The notes: generated from the sequence alone by a model not told the origin. 64,000 bases of DNA from CAYRNR01 sp964425605 (GCA_964425605.1 CAYRNR010000026.1:1-64000), one strand, 5' to 3'. Positions 25,994-34,575 are shown, counted from the stretch's first letter. Program-made: numbers and translations.

Positions 25994-27310
25994 ATGACGA
26001 TGATCACTGATGTACACGCTCGCGAAATCCTCGACTCCCGCGGCAACCCCACCGTGGAGGTGGAGGTCACCCTGGACAGCGGCGTACTGGGCCGCGCGGC
26101 CGTGCCGTCGGGCGCCTCCACCGGCCTGCTCGAGGCGCTGGAGCTTCGCGACCAGGATCCGGACCGCTACAAGGGCAAGGGCGTGCTCAAGGCCGTGGCG
26201 AACGTCAACGACACCATCGCCCCGGCCCTGCTGGGCTACTCGGCCCTGGACCAGGCGCTGATCGACCAGCGGATGCTGGAGATCGACGGCACCGACAACA
26301 AGTCCAACCTCGGCGCCAACGCCATCCTGGGCGTCTCCATGGCCTGCGCCCACGCCGCGGCCGCCGAGCTGGAGGTGCCCCTGTACCGCTACCTCGGTGG
26401 CGTACACGCGGTGACCCTGCCCGTGCCGATGATGAACATCCTCAACGGCGGTGACCACGCGGACAACAACGTGGACATCCAGGAGTTCATGATCATGCCG
26501 GTGGGGGCCTCGTCCTTTGCCGAGGCGCTGCGCTGGGGCGCCGAGATCTTCCACACCCTCAAGAAGGTGCTCAAGTCCAACGGCATGGCCACGTCGGTGG
26601 GCGACGAGGGGGGCTTCGCGCCCAACCTGGCCTCCAACGCCGAGGCGCTGGACAAGATCATGGTGGCCATCGAGGCCGCCGGGTACACCCTGGGTGACCA
26701 GATCAAGCTGGCCCTGGACGTGGCAGCGTCGTCGTTCTACGACACGGACAAGGGCGTGTACGTGCTGGGCAAGAAGGCCGAGGATCCGGCCGAGCGCCAG
26801 GAGCTGAGCACCGACCAGATGCTGGGCTTCTACGAGGAACTGCTGGGCAAGTACACCCACATCGTGTCCGTCGAGGACCCCCTGGACGAGAACGACTGGG
26901 AGGGCTGGGCCAAGTTCAAGGCGATGTTCGGCGACCGGGTCCAGGTGGTGGGCGACGACCTGTTCGTCACCAACACCCGCCTGCTGGCCAGGGGCATCGA
27001 GGGCCAGGCCGCCAACTCGATCCTCATCAAGCTCAACCAGATCGGCTCCATCACCGAGACCTTCGACGCCATCGCCATGGCGCGCCGCGCCGGCTACACC
27101 GCCGTGGTGAGCCACCGCAGCGGCGAGACCGAGGACGCCACCATCGCCGATCTGGTCGTGGCCGCGGGCACGGGTCAGATCAAGACCGGATCCCTGTCAC
27201 GCACCGATCGCATCGCCAAGTACAACCAGCTGCTGCGCATCGAGGAGGAGCTGGGAACCGCCGCGCGCTTCCCCGGCGCCGAGGTGTTCAGCTCGATCGG
27301 GCTGGTCTAA
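25994..27310 (+). CDS. eno: Enolase (phosphopyruvate hydratase)
   Basis: The 438-residue glycolytic enzyme interconverts 2-phosphoglycerate and phosphoenolpyruvate. Typical segments are VHAREILDSRGNPTVEVEV, VPSGASTGLLEALELRD, NAILGVSMACAHAAA, MNILNGGDHADNNVDIQEFM and SHRSGETEDATIADLVVA; metal ligands are the Asp in LALDVAAS, Glu in SVEDPLDENDW and Asp in VQVVGDDLFVTN. An ATG 15 bases further up exists, but GGAGAG lies seven bases before the ATG at 25994. The length is slightly above the usual 430. The cysteine-synthase-like gene follows after 50 bp. Confidence 0.97.
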   Translation: MTMITDVHAREILDSRGNPTVEVEVTLDSGVLGRAAVPSGASTGLLEALELRDQDPDRYKGKGVLKAVANVNDTIAPALLGYSALDQALIDQRMLEIDGTDNKSNLGANAILGVSMACAHAAAAELEVPLYRYLGGVHAVTLPVPMMNILNGGDHADNNVDIQEFMIMPVGASSFAEALRWGAEIFHTLKKVLKSNGMATSVGDEGGFAPNLASNAEALDKIMVAIEAAGYTLGDQIKLALDVAASSFYDTDKGVYVLGKKAEDPAERQELSTDQMLGFYEELLGKYTHIVSVEDPLDENDWEGWAKFKAMFGDRVQVVGDDLFVTNTRLLARGIEGQAANSILIKLNQIGSITETFDAIAMARRAGYTAVVSHRSGETEDATIADLVVAAGTGQIKTGSLSRTDRIAKYNQLLRIEEELGTAARFPGAEVFSSIGLV

Positions 27311-27330
27311 TTCCACGTCTGGGATAGAAT

Positions 27331-27354
27331 TCCTCGGCTTTTTCTGCCGAGGAG
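27331..27354 (+). promoter_or_regulatory. Hairpin sequestering the ribosome site of the cysteine-synthase-like gene
   Basis: TCCTCGGC (27331-27338) and GCCGAGGA (27346-27353) form a perfect 8-bp stem with a seven-base T-rich loop. The GAGGAG that acts as Shine-Dalgarno for the ATG at 27361 is built into the second arm, so folding would block translation. No U tract follows the stem, so it is not a terminator. A weak -10 (TAGAAT, 27325-27330) lies just upstream. Confidence 0.55.
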
Positions 27355-27360
27355 TTCGTC

Positions 27361-28464
27361 ATGTCCCTCTCCCCCGCTCTCCAGCGCCGCTTCAAGGGCC
27401 TGTGGCACCTGGTCGGCAACACGCCCCTGCTCGCCATCGAGTTCCGCTACTGCGGCGAGCCGCGGGTCCTCTACGCCAAGTACGAGCCGCTGAACATGAC
27501 GGGGTCCATCAAGGACCGCATGGCCCTGCACATCCTCCACGACGCATACGAGACCGGCGCGATCCAGCCCGGGGACACCATCGTCGAGGCCACGTCGGGC
27601 AACACCGGCATCTCGTTCTCGGCCATCGGCCGGGCCCTGGGGCACCCGGTGACCATCATGATGCCGGACTGGATGAGCCAGGAGCGGGTGGAGCTGATCC
27701 GCAGCCTGGGCGCATCCATCGTGCCGGTCACCCGCGAGCAGGGCGGGTTCCTGGGCAGCATCCGCCTGGCCGAGGAGATGGCCGAACAGCGCGACGACGT
27801 GTTCCTGCCCAGCCAGTTCGCCAACGAGGCCAACGTGGGCGCCCACGAGCGGACCACCGGGCCCGAGCTGTGGTGGCAGCTGCGGTTCCAGGGGCTCAAG
27901 CCCGAGGCGTTCGTGGCCGGTGTGGGCACGGGCGGAACGATCATGGGTACCGGGCGGTTCCTGCGAACCCGGGTGCCCGACATCGGCCTGCATCCCCTGG
28001 AGCCGGCCAACTCCCCCACCCTGTCCACCGGCCACAAGGTGGGCCAGCACCGTATCCAGGGCATCTCCGACGAGTTCATCCCGGCCATCGTCGACCTCGA
28101 CGAACTCGGCCACGTGGTGGCCGTGGACGACGGCGACGCGATCCTCATGGCCCAGGAGCTGGCCGGGTTGCTGGGGCTGGCCGTGGGCATCTCGTCGGGG
28201 GCCAACTTCCTGGGCGCCCTGAAGATCCAGAACGAGCTAGGCAAGGACGCGGTGGTGGCCACGGTGTTCCCGGACTCCAACAAGAAGTACCTGTCCACCG
28301 ACCTGCTGGCCGAGGAGCCGATCCGCGAGGGTTACCTCTCGCCGCGGGTGGAGCTGGAGTCGTTCCAGGGGTTCAAGCGGGTCTGTCACACCTGCTGCGA
28401 CATGGACGACTGCACCCAGCAGGAGGCCTGCCCGCAGCCCACGCGGGTGCTTCAGCTGGACTGA
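27361..28464 (+). CDS. Cysteine-synthase-like PLP enzyme with Cys-rich C-terminal tail
   Basis: The 367-residue protein is a fold-type II PLP enzyme of the cysteine synthase/CBS family. Motifs are NMTGSIKDRMA with the PLP-binding Lys, VEATSGNTGISFSA for the carboxylate loop, GVGTGGTIMGTGRF for the phosphate, and the Ser of GISSGAN near the pyridine nitrogen. Beyond the usual end (about residue 330) is an extension with six Cys, CHTCCDMDDC and a further Cys at residue 357, able to bind a metal or form disulfides. Substrate could be O-acetylserine or a related beta-leaving group. Translation may be limited by the hairpin at 27331-27354. Confidence 0.85.
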   Translation: MSLSPALQRRFKGLWHLVGNTPLLAIEFRYCGEPRVLYAKYEPLNMTGSIKDRMALHILHDAYETGAIQPGDTIVEATSGNTGISFSAIGRALGHPVTIMMPDWMSQERVELIRSLGASIVPVTREQGGFLGSIRLAEEMAEQRDDVFLPSQFANEANVGAHERTTGPELWWQLRFQGLKPEAFVAGVGTGGTIMGTGRFLRTRVPDIGLHPLEPANSPTLSTGHKVGQHRIQGISDEFIPAIVDLDELGHVVAVDDGDAILMAQELAGLLGLAVGISSGANFLGALKIQNELGKDAVVATVFPDSNKKYLSTDLLAEEPIREGYLSPRVELESFQGFKRVCHTCCDMDDCTQQEACPQPTRVLQLD

Positions 28465-29897
28465 CGGAGCCGGCGCGACGACCCCACGGTCACCAGCGCC
28501 AGCAGCCCCAGCGCGCTGATCCAGGTGCACACACGCCGGACCCGCGGCGCCCGGCGGACCTGCGCACCCTCGATCCGCTCCAGGCCCGGGAAGTCGAACC
28601 CCTGGCCGGGCTCCGACGCGCAGGCATCCAGTGAGGCCCCCCGGGGCAGGAACTCGTCACCGAGGGTCACGCGGTGTTCGGCGGGCACGCCGGGATTCAA
28701 CGAGGCCTCGAACGACGCGAGCTGGGCCGGCTCCATCGGCGCGTACTGCCTCAGGTGGGGCCAGGCGTTGGCCGCGCACAGCACGAGCACGACCACCTCG
28801 GCGGCCAGGACCGCGCGCCACGACCAGTCCATAGTTACGCGCGAAAAGGTGACGCCACCGGCCAGGGCGGTCACCACGGCCAGGGGGCCCATGAACCGCC
28901 ACGGGAACTGGAAGTACGCCAGGGTGGGGGCGGCCTCCCACAACGGCGTGCTGACGCGCAGCTGCAGCACCACCAGGGCGGCCACCGCCGCGAGACAGCA
29001 CGTCAGCAAGCGGCGAGGTCCCCGGTGCCGCAGAGCCACCACGGCGACGCCCGCCCACACCACCGCAGGCAGCACCCCCACCGCGAAGAACGACTCGTAG
29101 GCGAGCAGCTCGGTCAACGGATGGAAGTTGGCGTGGAAGTCGAGCTTGTCCACCAGCAGATCGCCGGTGCGGACCCAGGGCGTGAGCGCCAGCGCGGGCA
29201 CCCAGTAGAACGACGACATCACCAGCCCCAGGCCGGTCCCGCCGGCCAGGATCGCCAGCCTCCGCCCCCCCAGGCCCAGCCCGGCAGCGCCGGCCGCCAG
29301 CCCCGCCACCAGCACCAGCCCCACGAGGTTGTGCGCCAGCACCACCAGCGCCACGCCCACTGCCAGCAAGAACGCTCCACGGCGAGGCCGGTGTTCGACC
29401 GACAGCAGCCCCTCAATGGCCACCGGCATCAGGCACAGGGCCGCGTACTCGGCGCAGGCGTTGCGGATCAGCGCGTCGGCGATCAGGTACGGACTCAGCA
29501 CCAGCAGGTACGCGGCCACCCGCGCCCCGGCGCGCGTCCCCCCCGGCGCGGCGCGCGCGATCCGCATCGCACCGACCGCCCCCACCGCAGTGAACGACAC
29601 CAGCGCCAGGGTCGCGCCCATGGCCACCGATCCCGTGGCGAAGGACAGCACGGCGGCCACAGCAGCGAACAGGGGGGGGTAGAACAGGAAGACCGGCGAA
29701 CCACAACCCCAGTACAGGTCGGACGCCCAGTGGGGGGGCACCTGCCCCGCTTCCAGGGCCCTGCCGAAGGCCCAGTCCCGGGTCAGCTCGAAGGTCCAGT
29801 CGTGTCCAGCGGGGAAGCCGCCCACCAGCAGCGGCAGGCACGCCAGCAGCACCGCCCCCCAGGGCAGCAGGTCCAGCGCCTGATCCCGCCTCGGCAA
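28452..29897 (-). CDS. Polytopic membrane protein with PTPS_related-type N-terminus
   Basis: A 481-residue protein with about ten to twelve transmembrane helices. The N-terminal region, with FPAGHDWTFELTRDWAF, PPHWASDLYWGCGSPVFLFY and RNACAEYAALCLMP, resembles the membrane family called 6-pyruvoyl-tetrahydropterin-synthase-related, which is unrelated in activity to that enzyme and is probably a GT-C-like glycosyltransferase or its relative. The Asp of HDW and the Glu of CAEYAA are the conserved acidic residues. The start is TTG, only 6 bp after the stop of the upstream lipoprotein gene; the 3' end overlaps the cysteine-synthase-like gene by 13 bp, tail to tail. Confidence 0.75.
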   Translation of the reverse strand: MPRRDQALDLLPWGAVLLACLPLLVGGFPAGHDWTFELTRDWAFGRALEAGQVPPHWASDLYWGCGSPVFLFYPPLFAAVAAVLSFATGSVAMGATLALVSFTAVGAVGAMRIARAAPGGTRAGARVAAYLLVLSPYLIADALIRNACAEYAALCLMPVAIEGLLSVEHRPRRGAFLLAVGVALVVLAHNLVGLVLVAGLAAGAAGLGLGGRRLAILAGGTGLGLVMSSFYWVPALALTPWVRTGDLLVDKLDFHANFHPLTELLAYESFFAVGVLPAVVWAGVAVVALRHRGPRRLLTCCLAAVAALVVLQLRVSTPLWEAAPTLAYFQFPWRFMGPLAVVTALAGGVTFSRVTMDWSWRAVLAAEVVVLVLCAANAWPHLRQYAPMEPAQLASFEASLNPGVPAEHRVTLGDEFLPRGASLDACASEPGQGFDFPGLERIEGAQVRRAPRVRRVCTWISALGLLALVTVGSSRRLRQSS

Positions 29898-29903
29898 GGG
29901 CGC

Positions 29904-30650
29904 CTACTCGGACTTCTGGTGGGTGCCCTCGAGGCTGAGGTACTCCACGGACACGGTGCTGCCGCCGGCGTCCTCGTACTCCAGCGAGGTGGTGCGGGAG
30001 ATGAGGTGGGTCTCGATCCCGCCGTCGTCGACGACCTCCTTGTGCATCAGGTGCCCGCCGGCGATCAGGTTGGCGGCCGTGACGTTGGTCCAGTTGTAGA
30101 AGTCGTACTCCTCGATGGGCTGCTCGTACTCGAACACGCCAGGCGTCACCTCGGTCTGCACGGTGACCACCCCATCCATGTCGATGAACCGATCCCCGGC
30201 CGAGCCGTCGGGCTCGATCAGGATCCCCTCGAGCCACTCCTGCTCGTAGGTGCCGCCGCCGTCCATCACCATGGTGTCGTGCACGTCCACCTGGGCGCGG
30301 TCGCCGTCGATGCGGGGGTTGGAGGCCACGGCCGTGTCCGCCCACGACATGGCCGGATAGGGGGCGTCGGCGCCGTCGAGGCCGTGCATGACGAAGTCGC
30401 CGGTGTAGGTGCCCACCATGCCCGTGATCAGGTCCAGGGCCTCCTGGCCCCAGACGCCCGCCGAGTCGTCGTCGTCGCCCGTGGCGTCGTCGTCGTCACC
30501 CGTGGCGTCGTCGTCGTCGCCCGTCGCGTCGTCGTCGTCGCCGGTCACGTCGTCGTCGTCGCCCGTGACATCGTCGTCGTCATCGCCGCCGTTGCACCCC
30601 ATCAGCAGCGCAGCCAGCAGCCCCAGAATCAGCCAGTACCTGGTTCCCAT
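29904..30650 (-). CDS. Asp-repeat lipoprotein
   Basis: The 248-residue protein has a lipobox (LLMGC, Cys19), then a repeated seven-residue linker (TGDDDDA/V, six copies) followed by a beta-rich domain of about 175 residues (GTYTGDFVMHGLDG; FIDMDGVVTVQTEV; YNWTNVTAANLIAGG). The domain has a lipocalin-like or DUF1579-like look, but no specific family was recognised. GGGGAGAGAG precedes the ATG. It is the first gene of a two-gene unit with the downstream polytopic membrane protein (6-bp gap). Confidence 0.72.
   Translation of the reverse strand: MGTRYWLILGLLAALLMGCNGGDDDDDVTGDDDDVTGDDDDATGDDDDATGDDDDATGDDDDSAGVWGQEALDLITGMVGTYTGDFVMHGLDGADAPYPAMSWADTAVASNPRIDGDRAQVDVHDTMVMDGGGTYEQEWLEGILIEPDGSAGDRFIDMDGVVTVQTEVTPGVFEYEQPIEEYDFYNWTNVTAANLIAGGHLMHKEVVDDGGIETHLISRTTSLEYEDAGGSTVSVEYLSLEGTHQKSE
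30466..30590 (-). repeat. 21-bp tandem repeats coding an Asp-rich linker
   Basis: Six near-identical 21-bp units encode Thr-Gly-Asp-Asp-Asp-Asp-(Ala/Val). Differences among units are mostly single third-position changes, which suggests expansion by duplication or slippage. The unit length keeps the frame of the lipoprotein gene at 29904-30650. Confidence 0.85.
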
Positions 30651-30704
30651 GCTCTCTCCCCTGGTTGTCTCCACCCCTGACCGAAGCCTACTTCCACGGC
30701 AACG

Positions 30705-31577
30705 TCAGCGCGAGGCCCAACGATCCGCGAACAGCACCAGCACCGCCAGGCAGATGAGCACGTACCCCGCCGCAGTCTGCCAGGTGAACGGCTCGCCCCA
30801 GGCCAGGTAGGCCACGCCGCCCGCGGCCACCGGCTCGGTCAGGGTGAGCACCGAGATGCGGCCGGCGTCGATGTACTTCACCGCGGCGTTGAGCGACGTG
30901 TGCCCGATCATCGTCGGCACCAGCGCCATGAGCACGAACGCCAGCCAGGTCACCTCGTCGTACTGCACCAGCGGCGCTCCTGTCAGGGGGAGCGCGGCCA
31001 TGGAGACCACCGCGGCCACGGCGTACAGGGCGGGCACGTACACGGCCGTGTCGAGCTTGCGGCGCAGGCGCTTGCCCGCGAGGAAGTACACCGTGAACAA
31101 CCCCGAACACAGCACCGCCAGCAGGTTGCCGTCCATCACCTCGGGCCGCAGGCTCAGATCGGCCACACCGATCACGACGATGCCCAGCACCCCCACGACG
31201 ATGGCCACCACCAGCTGCCAGGTGATGCGCTCGCGGAACAGCACGAACGCCGCGGTCGCCGTGAAGACCGGGTTGATGTTGAAGAACACCATGGCGTTGG
31301 CCACGGTGGTGCGCTGCACGGCCGCGGTCCAGGTGACGAAGTGACTGGCCAGGGCGACGCCGGCGACCACCAGCAACGCCCACTCCCCCCGGGTCAGGGT
31401 CGCCAGGGTGCGCCACCGCTTGCCCGCCAGGGGCGCCAGCAGGGCCGTGGCGATCACCAGGCGCCACGCGACGATGGCCACCGGGTGGGCGTCGGCGAGG
31501 CGGATGATGTTGCCGGACTGGCTCGCGGCGAGCAGGCCCACGCCGAGGAAGAGCGCCACGCGCCGCGGGACGCTCAT
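30705..31577 (-). CDS. EamA/DMT-family transporter
   Basis: The 290-residue protein shows ten hydrophobic helices in two five-helix repeats, as in the drug/metabolite transporter superfamily. The first repeat contains AIVAWRLVIATALLAPLAG and NAMVFFNINPVFTATAAF, and the second ends EPVAAGGVAYLAWGEPFTW, with the conserved EP-(x)-GE pattern of EamA. It would export an unknown small metabolite across the inner membrane. It lies 16 bp downstream of the RCC1-repeat gene on the same strand. Confidence 0.88.
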   Translation of the reverse strand: MSVPRRVALFLGVGLLAASQSGNIIRLADAHPVAIVAWRLVIATALLAPLAGKRWRTLATLTRGEWALLVVAGVALASHFVTWTAAVQRTTVANAMVFFNINPVFTATAAFVLFRERITWQLVVAIVVGVLGIVVIGVADLSLRPEVMDGNLLAVLCSGLFTVYFLAGKRLRRKLDTAVYVPALYAVAAVVSMAALPLTGAPLVQYDEVTWLAFVLMALVPTMIGHTSLNAAVKYIDAGRISVLTLTEPVAAGGVAYLAWGEPFTWQTAAGYVLICLAVLVLFADRWASR

Positions 31578-31593
31578 GGAGTTCTACGAAGCT

Positions 31594-32556
31594 CTACTGA
31601 GGGGTCTCGCACTGGCCGAAGTCCTCGCACCAGTGGTCCCAGTTGGCCGGATCGCCCGGCTCGGACTCTCCGCACCCCCAGCAGCGGACCTCGGCGTCGG
31701 TGGTCAACCCGCAGGTGAAGTTGTAGCCGGCTGCGACCTGGGTGTAGGTGCCGTCGGGCACCTCGTTCCGTCCACCGAGGTTGGCGGTGACGCACTCGAT
31801 GCTGCCGTCGGCGTGCACGCCGCAGGTGTTGGTGCCGTACGCGCTGATCTGCTCGAACTGGATGTCCAGCGGCTCGCAGTTCATGTAGCCGACGCAGTCG
31901 AGGCTGCCGTCCGGGTACAGGAAGAAGGTGTCCCAGTCCACGGGCTCGACCTGCTTGAACGGCCCCTCGGGCAGGTAGTTCTGGGCGAAGTGATTGTAGC
32001 CCCAGCATTCGGCCGAGCCGTCCTCGCGCATGGCGCAGACGTTGCCGTAGAAGGAGCTGACGGACACGAAGGTACCGTCGGGCACGTCGGTGACCTGGTT
32101 GGCGGCGTCATTGCCCCAGCACTCCACGGTGCCGTCGGTGCGGACGCCGCACGACAGCGACGTGGCCGCCTCCACCTGCACGAAGGTGCCTGCGGGGGGA
32201 TCACACTGGCCCGCGTCCTCGATGTACCCGTCGCAGCCCCAGCACAGCACCTCGCCGTCCTCGGTGATGCCGCAGGTGTGCTCCTCGCCGGCGTTGACCT
32301 GGACCAGGGGCACCCCGGGCTCGTCGGTCTGCCCGGCGTGGTTGAGGCCCCAGCAGTCCAGGGTGTGGTCGGTGCGCAGGGCGCACGCGTGGAAGGCGCC
32401 CGCCGAGATGGACTCCCACGGCGCCCCGACCCACTCGCCGCCACACGTGTCGTCGTCGTCGGCACACTCCTCGCACTCGGCGTTCGACGCACAGCCCGAA
32501 ACGAGCAGCATCGCCGCGAGGAGGAACAGAAGGAGGATTTCGGGGAGGCGGATCAT
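31594..32556 (-). CDS. RCC1-repeat beta-propeller lipoprotein
   Basis: A 320-residue lipoprotein (lipobox LVSGC, Cys22) with a Cys- and Asp-containing linker, then about six RCC1-type repeats with motifs such as ISAGAFHACALRTDHTLDCW, VNAGEEHTCGITEDGEVLCW, VRTDGTVECWGND and VAAGYNFTCGLTTDAEVRCW. Each repeat has a paired Cys and the Asp-Gly turn. Such propellers (as in BLIP-II) bind other proteins; no enzymatic function is predicted. It begins a minus-strand unit with the DMT transporter. Confidence 0.86.
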   Translation of the reverse strand: MIRLPEILLLFLLAAMLLVSGCASNAECEECADDDDTCGGEWVGAPWESISAGAFHACALRTDHTLDCWGLNHAGQTDEPGVPLVQVNAGEEHTCGITEDGEVLCWGCDGYIEDAGQCDPPAGTFVQVEAATSLSCGVRTDGTVECWGNDAANQVTDVPDGTFVSVSSFYGNVCAMREDGSAECWGYNHFAQNYLPEGPFKQVEPVDWDTFFLYPDGSLDCVGYMNCEPLDIQFEQISAYGTNTCGVHADGSIECVTANLGGRNEVPDGTYTQVAAGYNFTCGLTTDAEVRCWGCGESEPGDPANWDHWCEDFGQCETPQ

Positions 32557-32591
32557 CCGAACAGGGACTCCCTGGGTTGGCCCGGCGGGCC

Positions 32592-32607
32592 TGGCACGAC
32601 CCCGGCT
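32592..32607 (+). promoter_or_regulatory. Possible sigma-54 promoter, weak -12
   Basis: TGGCACG (32592-32598), ACCC and CGGCT (32603-32607) preserve the invariant GG and GC of sigma-54 sites at the right spacing, but the two T positions of TTGC are C and G. The next gene starts 66 bp downstream. A TATAAT at 32644-32649 is an alternative promoter. Confidence 0.3.
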
Positions 32608-32643
32608 GCGTACCCATCATACTGCTGCCTCGGGGGCACCGAC

Positions 32644-32649
32644 TATAAT
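32644..32649 (+). promoter_or_regulatory. -10 box upstream of the erythromycin-esterase-like gene
   Basis: A perfect TATAAT lies 23 bp before the start codon of the gene at 32672, with no clear -35 at normal spacing. A GGAGAAG ribosome site falls between it and the ATG, so any leader would be short. Confidence 0.4.
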
Positions 32650-32671
32650 GGCGCCTCCCGGAGAAGATGCA

Positions 32672-34069
32672 ATGGCGCGAGCTTCGGTCATGGTGGTGCT
32701 GATCCTGCTGTTCGTGGGCTGCCCCGGCGACGAGCCCGGCGAGTGCTCCCCGTGCGGCGACGACGACGCGTGCGAGGACCCGACCCCGCCGGAGGATCCC
32801 GAGGACGAGACCGAGTACGACATCCCCGACGACTGGCACGACTACGACTTCGACGTGGACGACGGGGTCTACCTGTTGCTGACCCTGGACACCGACGACG
32901 TGCTCGACGACATGGCGCCGTTCCACTTCATCGTCGGCGACGCCGAATGGATCGGAATGGGCGAGAGCGCCCCGGCGTCGGGGGGCTACTACCAGGCCAA
33001 GTTCCGGCTGCTGAAGTTCCTGATCGCCACGGTGGGTGTGCGCGCCGTGGGATTCGATTCGCCCTGGTACGACGCGAAGGCCGTCACCGACTTCACCGCC
33101 ACGTGCGAGGACGAGGACCCGCCCGAGGACGACGTGATCGCCGGGCTCCGCCCGGAGCTGCGCGAGGAGGCGGTGGCCGGCGCCATGGACTGGCTGTGCT
33201 GGTGGAACCTGGCGTTCTACTACGACCAGGTGCGCGCGTTCGGATTCGGCGTGCAGCAGCCCTGGCACGACCGGGACCTGCTCGAGGTGTTCCTGGACGA
33301 CGCGCTGGTGGGCATCGCCGACGATCTCATCACCGGCATCGAGACCTGCAACGGCGTCGAGGCCGACGACCTGGCCTCGTACGAGGCGTCCGCAGACCAT
33401 CAGCAGCGCCTCGCCGGCCTGGACCCCGCGGACCACGACACGTGCGTCATCGGCCTGACCGCCCTGCGGGACTATCTCGACGACCACGAGGCCGAACTGG
33501 TCTCGATGACCTCCCAGGACGATCTCGACTGGGCCCGGATCTCCCTGACCGGGCTCGAGGCGTGGGAGGAGTCCGCCGCACAGTTCGCCGTGGACGCCAC
33601 GGCGAGCCAGGCGGCCCTGGACGCGGGAGCCGCATACGCCGCGCAGGAGATCCTCCGGCTGGAACACCCCGACTCCAAGGTGGTGCTGTGGTCCGACAAC
33701 CGGCGCATGGCCGAGGCGCACACGGACACGACCCCGGCCGGCGACGACCCCGCGGCCTGGACCTCGGTGGGTCAGATCCTGGCCCAGCAGGTGGACTACG
33801 CCGCGGTGGGGCTGGTGGGCTACGAGGTGACGACGGACTGGCCCGGCGTCGAAGATCCGCCGCTGCCCACCGACGAGCGTTCGGTGGAGTGGCTGCTCCA
33901 CCAGTACGAGTTCCCGTACCTGGCCGTGGATCTCTCTCCCAACAACGGCACCGTCTTCCTCGACGACGGCGAGGAGTACATCGTCTCGGACAGCTGGATG
34001 GTGCCGGCCGACCAGTACGAGGGGCTGTTCTTCCTGGACGTCTCCTACGCGCCGGCCTGGCTTCAGTAG
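32672..34069 (+). CDS. Erythromycin-esterase-like lipoprotein without the catalytic residues
   Basis: The 465-residue lipoprotein (lipobox FVGC, Cys17) has a short Asp/Glu/Pro linker and then a fold matching the erythromycin-esterase family: WIGMGESAPASGGYYQAKFR, LLKFLIATVGVRAVGFDS and KVVLWSDNRRMAEAHTD, followed by a late YAAVGLVGYEVTTDW. As I recall the family, these should carry GExxHG, an ALE-type Glu and HNxH; here the His residues are replaced (APAS, DNRR) and the Glu is Asp. An antibiotic-hydrolase activity is therefore unlikely. The 3' end overlaps ogt by 7 bp, tail to tail. Confidence 0.68.
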   Translation: MARASVMVVLILLFVGCPGDEPGECSPCGDDDACEDPTPPEDPEDETEYDIPDDWHDYDFDVDDGVYLLLTLDTDDVLDDMAPFHFIVGDAEWIGMGESAPASGGYYQAKFRLLKFLIATVGVRAVGFDSPWYDAKAVTDFTATCEDEDPPEDDVIAGLRPELREEAVAGAMDWLCWWNLAFYYDQVRAFGFGVQQPWHDRDLLEVFLDDALVGIADDLITGIETCNGVEADDLASYEASADHQQRLAGLDPADHDTCVIGLTALRDYLDDHEAELVSMTSQDDLDWARISLTGLEAWEESAAQFAVDATASQAALDAGAAYAAQEILRLEHPDSKVVLWSDNRRMAEAHTDTTPAGDDPAAWTSVGQILAQQVDYAAVGLVGYEVTTDWPGVEDPPLPTDERSVEWLLHQYEFPYLAVDLSPNNGTVFLDDGEEYIVSDSWMVPADQYEGLFFLDVSYAPAWLQ

Positions 34070-34575
34070 CCCCCCACCCCTTCGTGGCGCAGCAGCGCTT
34101 TTTTCATCTCCAGGCCACCACCGAATCCCCCGAGGCCGCCACCGGCGGCCACCACCCGGTGACACGGCACGAACAGGGGCACGGGGTTGGCCCCGCAGGC
34201 GCTGCCGGACGCTCGCGAGGCACGGGGGCTGCCCGCGCGCTCGGCCAGCTCGGCGTAGGTGACGACCTGGCCCTGGGGGATCGCGCGCATGGCCTGCCAG
34301 GCCGCGGTCTGGAACGGCGCGCCGCGTAGATCCAGGGGTAGATCGCCGGGGAACGGTGTTCCGACGAAGTAGGCGTCGAGGGCGTCGAGGAAGGGCCGCA
34401 GCTCGTCCTCGGATTCGAGCACCTCGCAGCCGGGGTACCGGGCGGTCACCCGTTGCAGATCCGCGGGCCAGTCGCAGCCGGGCAGGGTCGAGGCCACGAG
34501 CCCGCGCTCGGAGGCCACGAGCAGCACGGGGCCCATGGGTGTGGAACCGACGGCGTGATAGAGGCGAGTCGTCAT
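34063..34575 (-). CDS. ogt: Methylated-DNA-protein cysteine methyltransferase
   Basis: This 170-residue suicide repair protein moves the O6-alkyl group from guanine to its own Cys. The active-site motif PCHRVVAAGGGLGGF is intact and is preceded by the helix-turn-helix region FQTAAWQAMRAIPQGQVV and TYAELAERAGSP. The N-terminal ferredoxin-like part is short but present. Its start overlaps the stop of the upstream membrane-protein gene (ATGA), which suggests translational coupling. Confidence 0.95.
   Translation of the reverse strand: MTTRLYHAVGSTPMGPVLLVASERGLVASTLPGCDWPADLQRVTARYPGCEVLESEDELRPFLDALDAYFVGTPFPGDLPLDLRGAPFQTAAWQAMRAIPQGQVVTYAELAERAGSPRASRASGSACGANPVPLFVPCHRVVAAGGGLGGFGGGLEMKKALLRHEGVGGY

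Noticed and set aside
27331..27353. Rho-independent terminator of enolase
   Set aside because: The stem is followed by GAG and not by a T run; the T-rich stretch is in the loop. It contains the next gene's ribosome site.
32831..33287. Further TGGCACG sites in the esterase-like gene
   Set aside because: Both are inside coding sequence and lack the -12 GC at the right spacing.
32672..34069. Macrolide resistance gene
   Set aside because: The fold matches erythromycin esterases but the catalytic residues are replaced, so a resistance role is unsupported.
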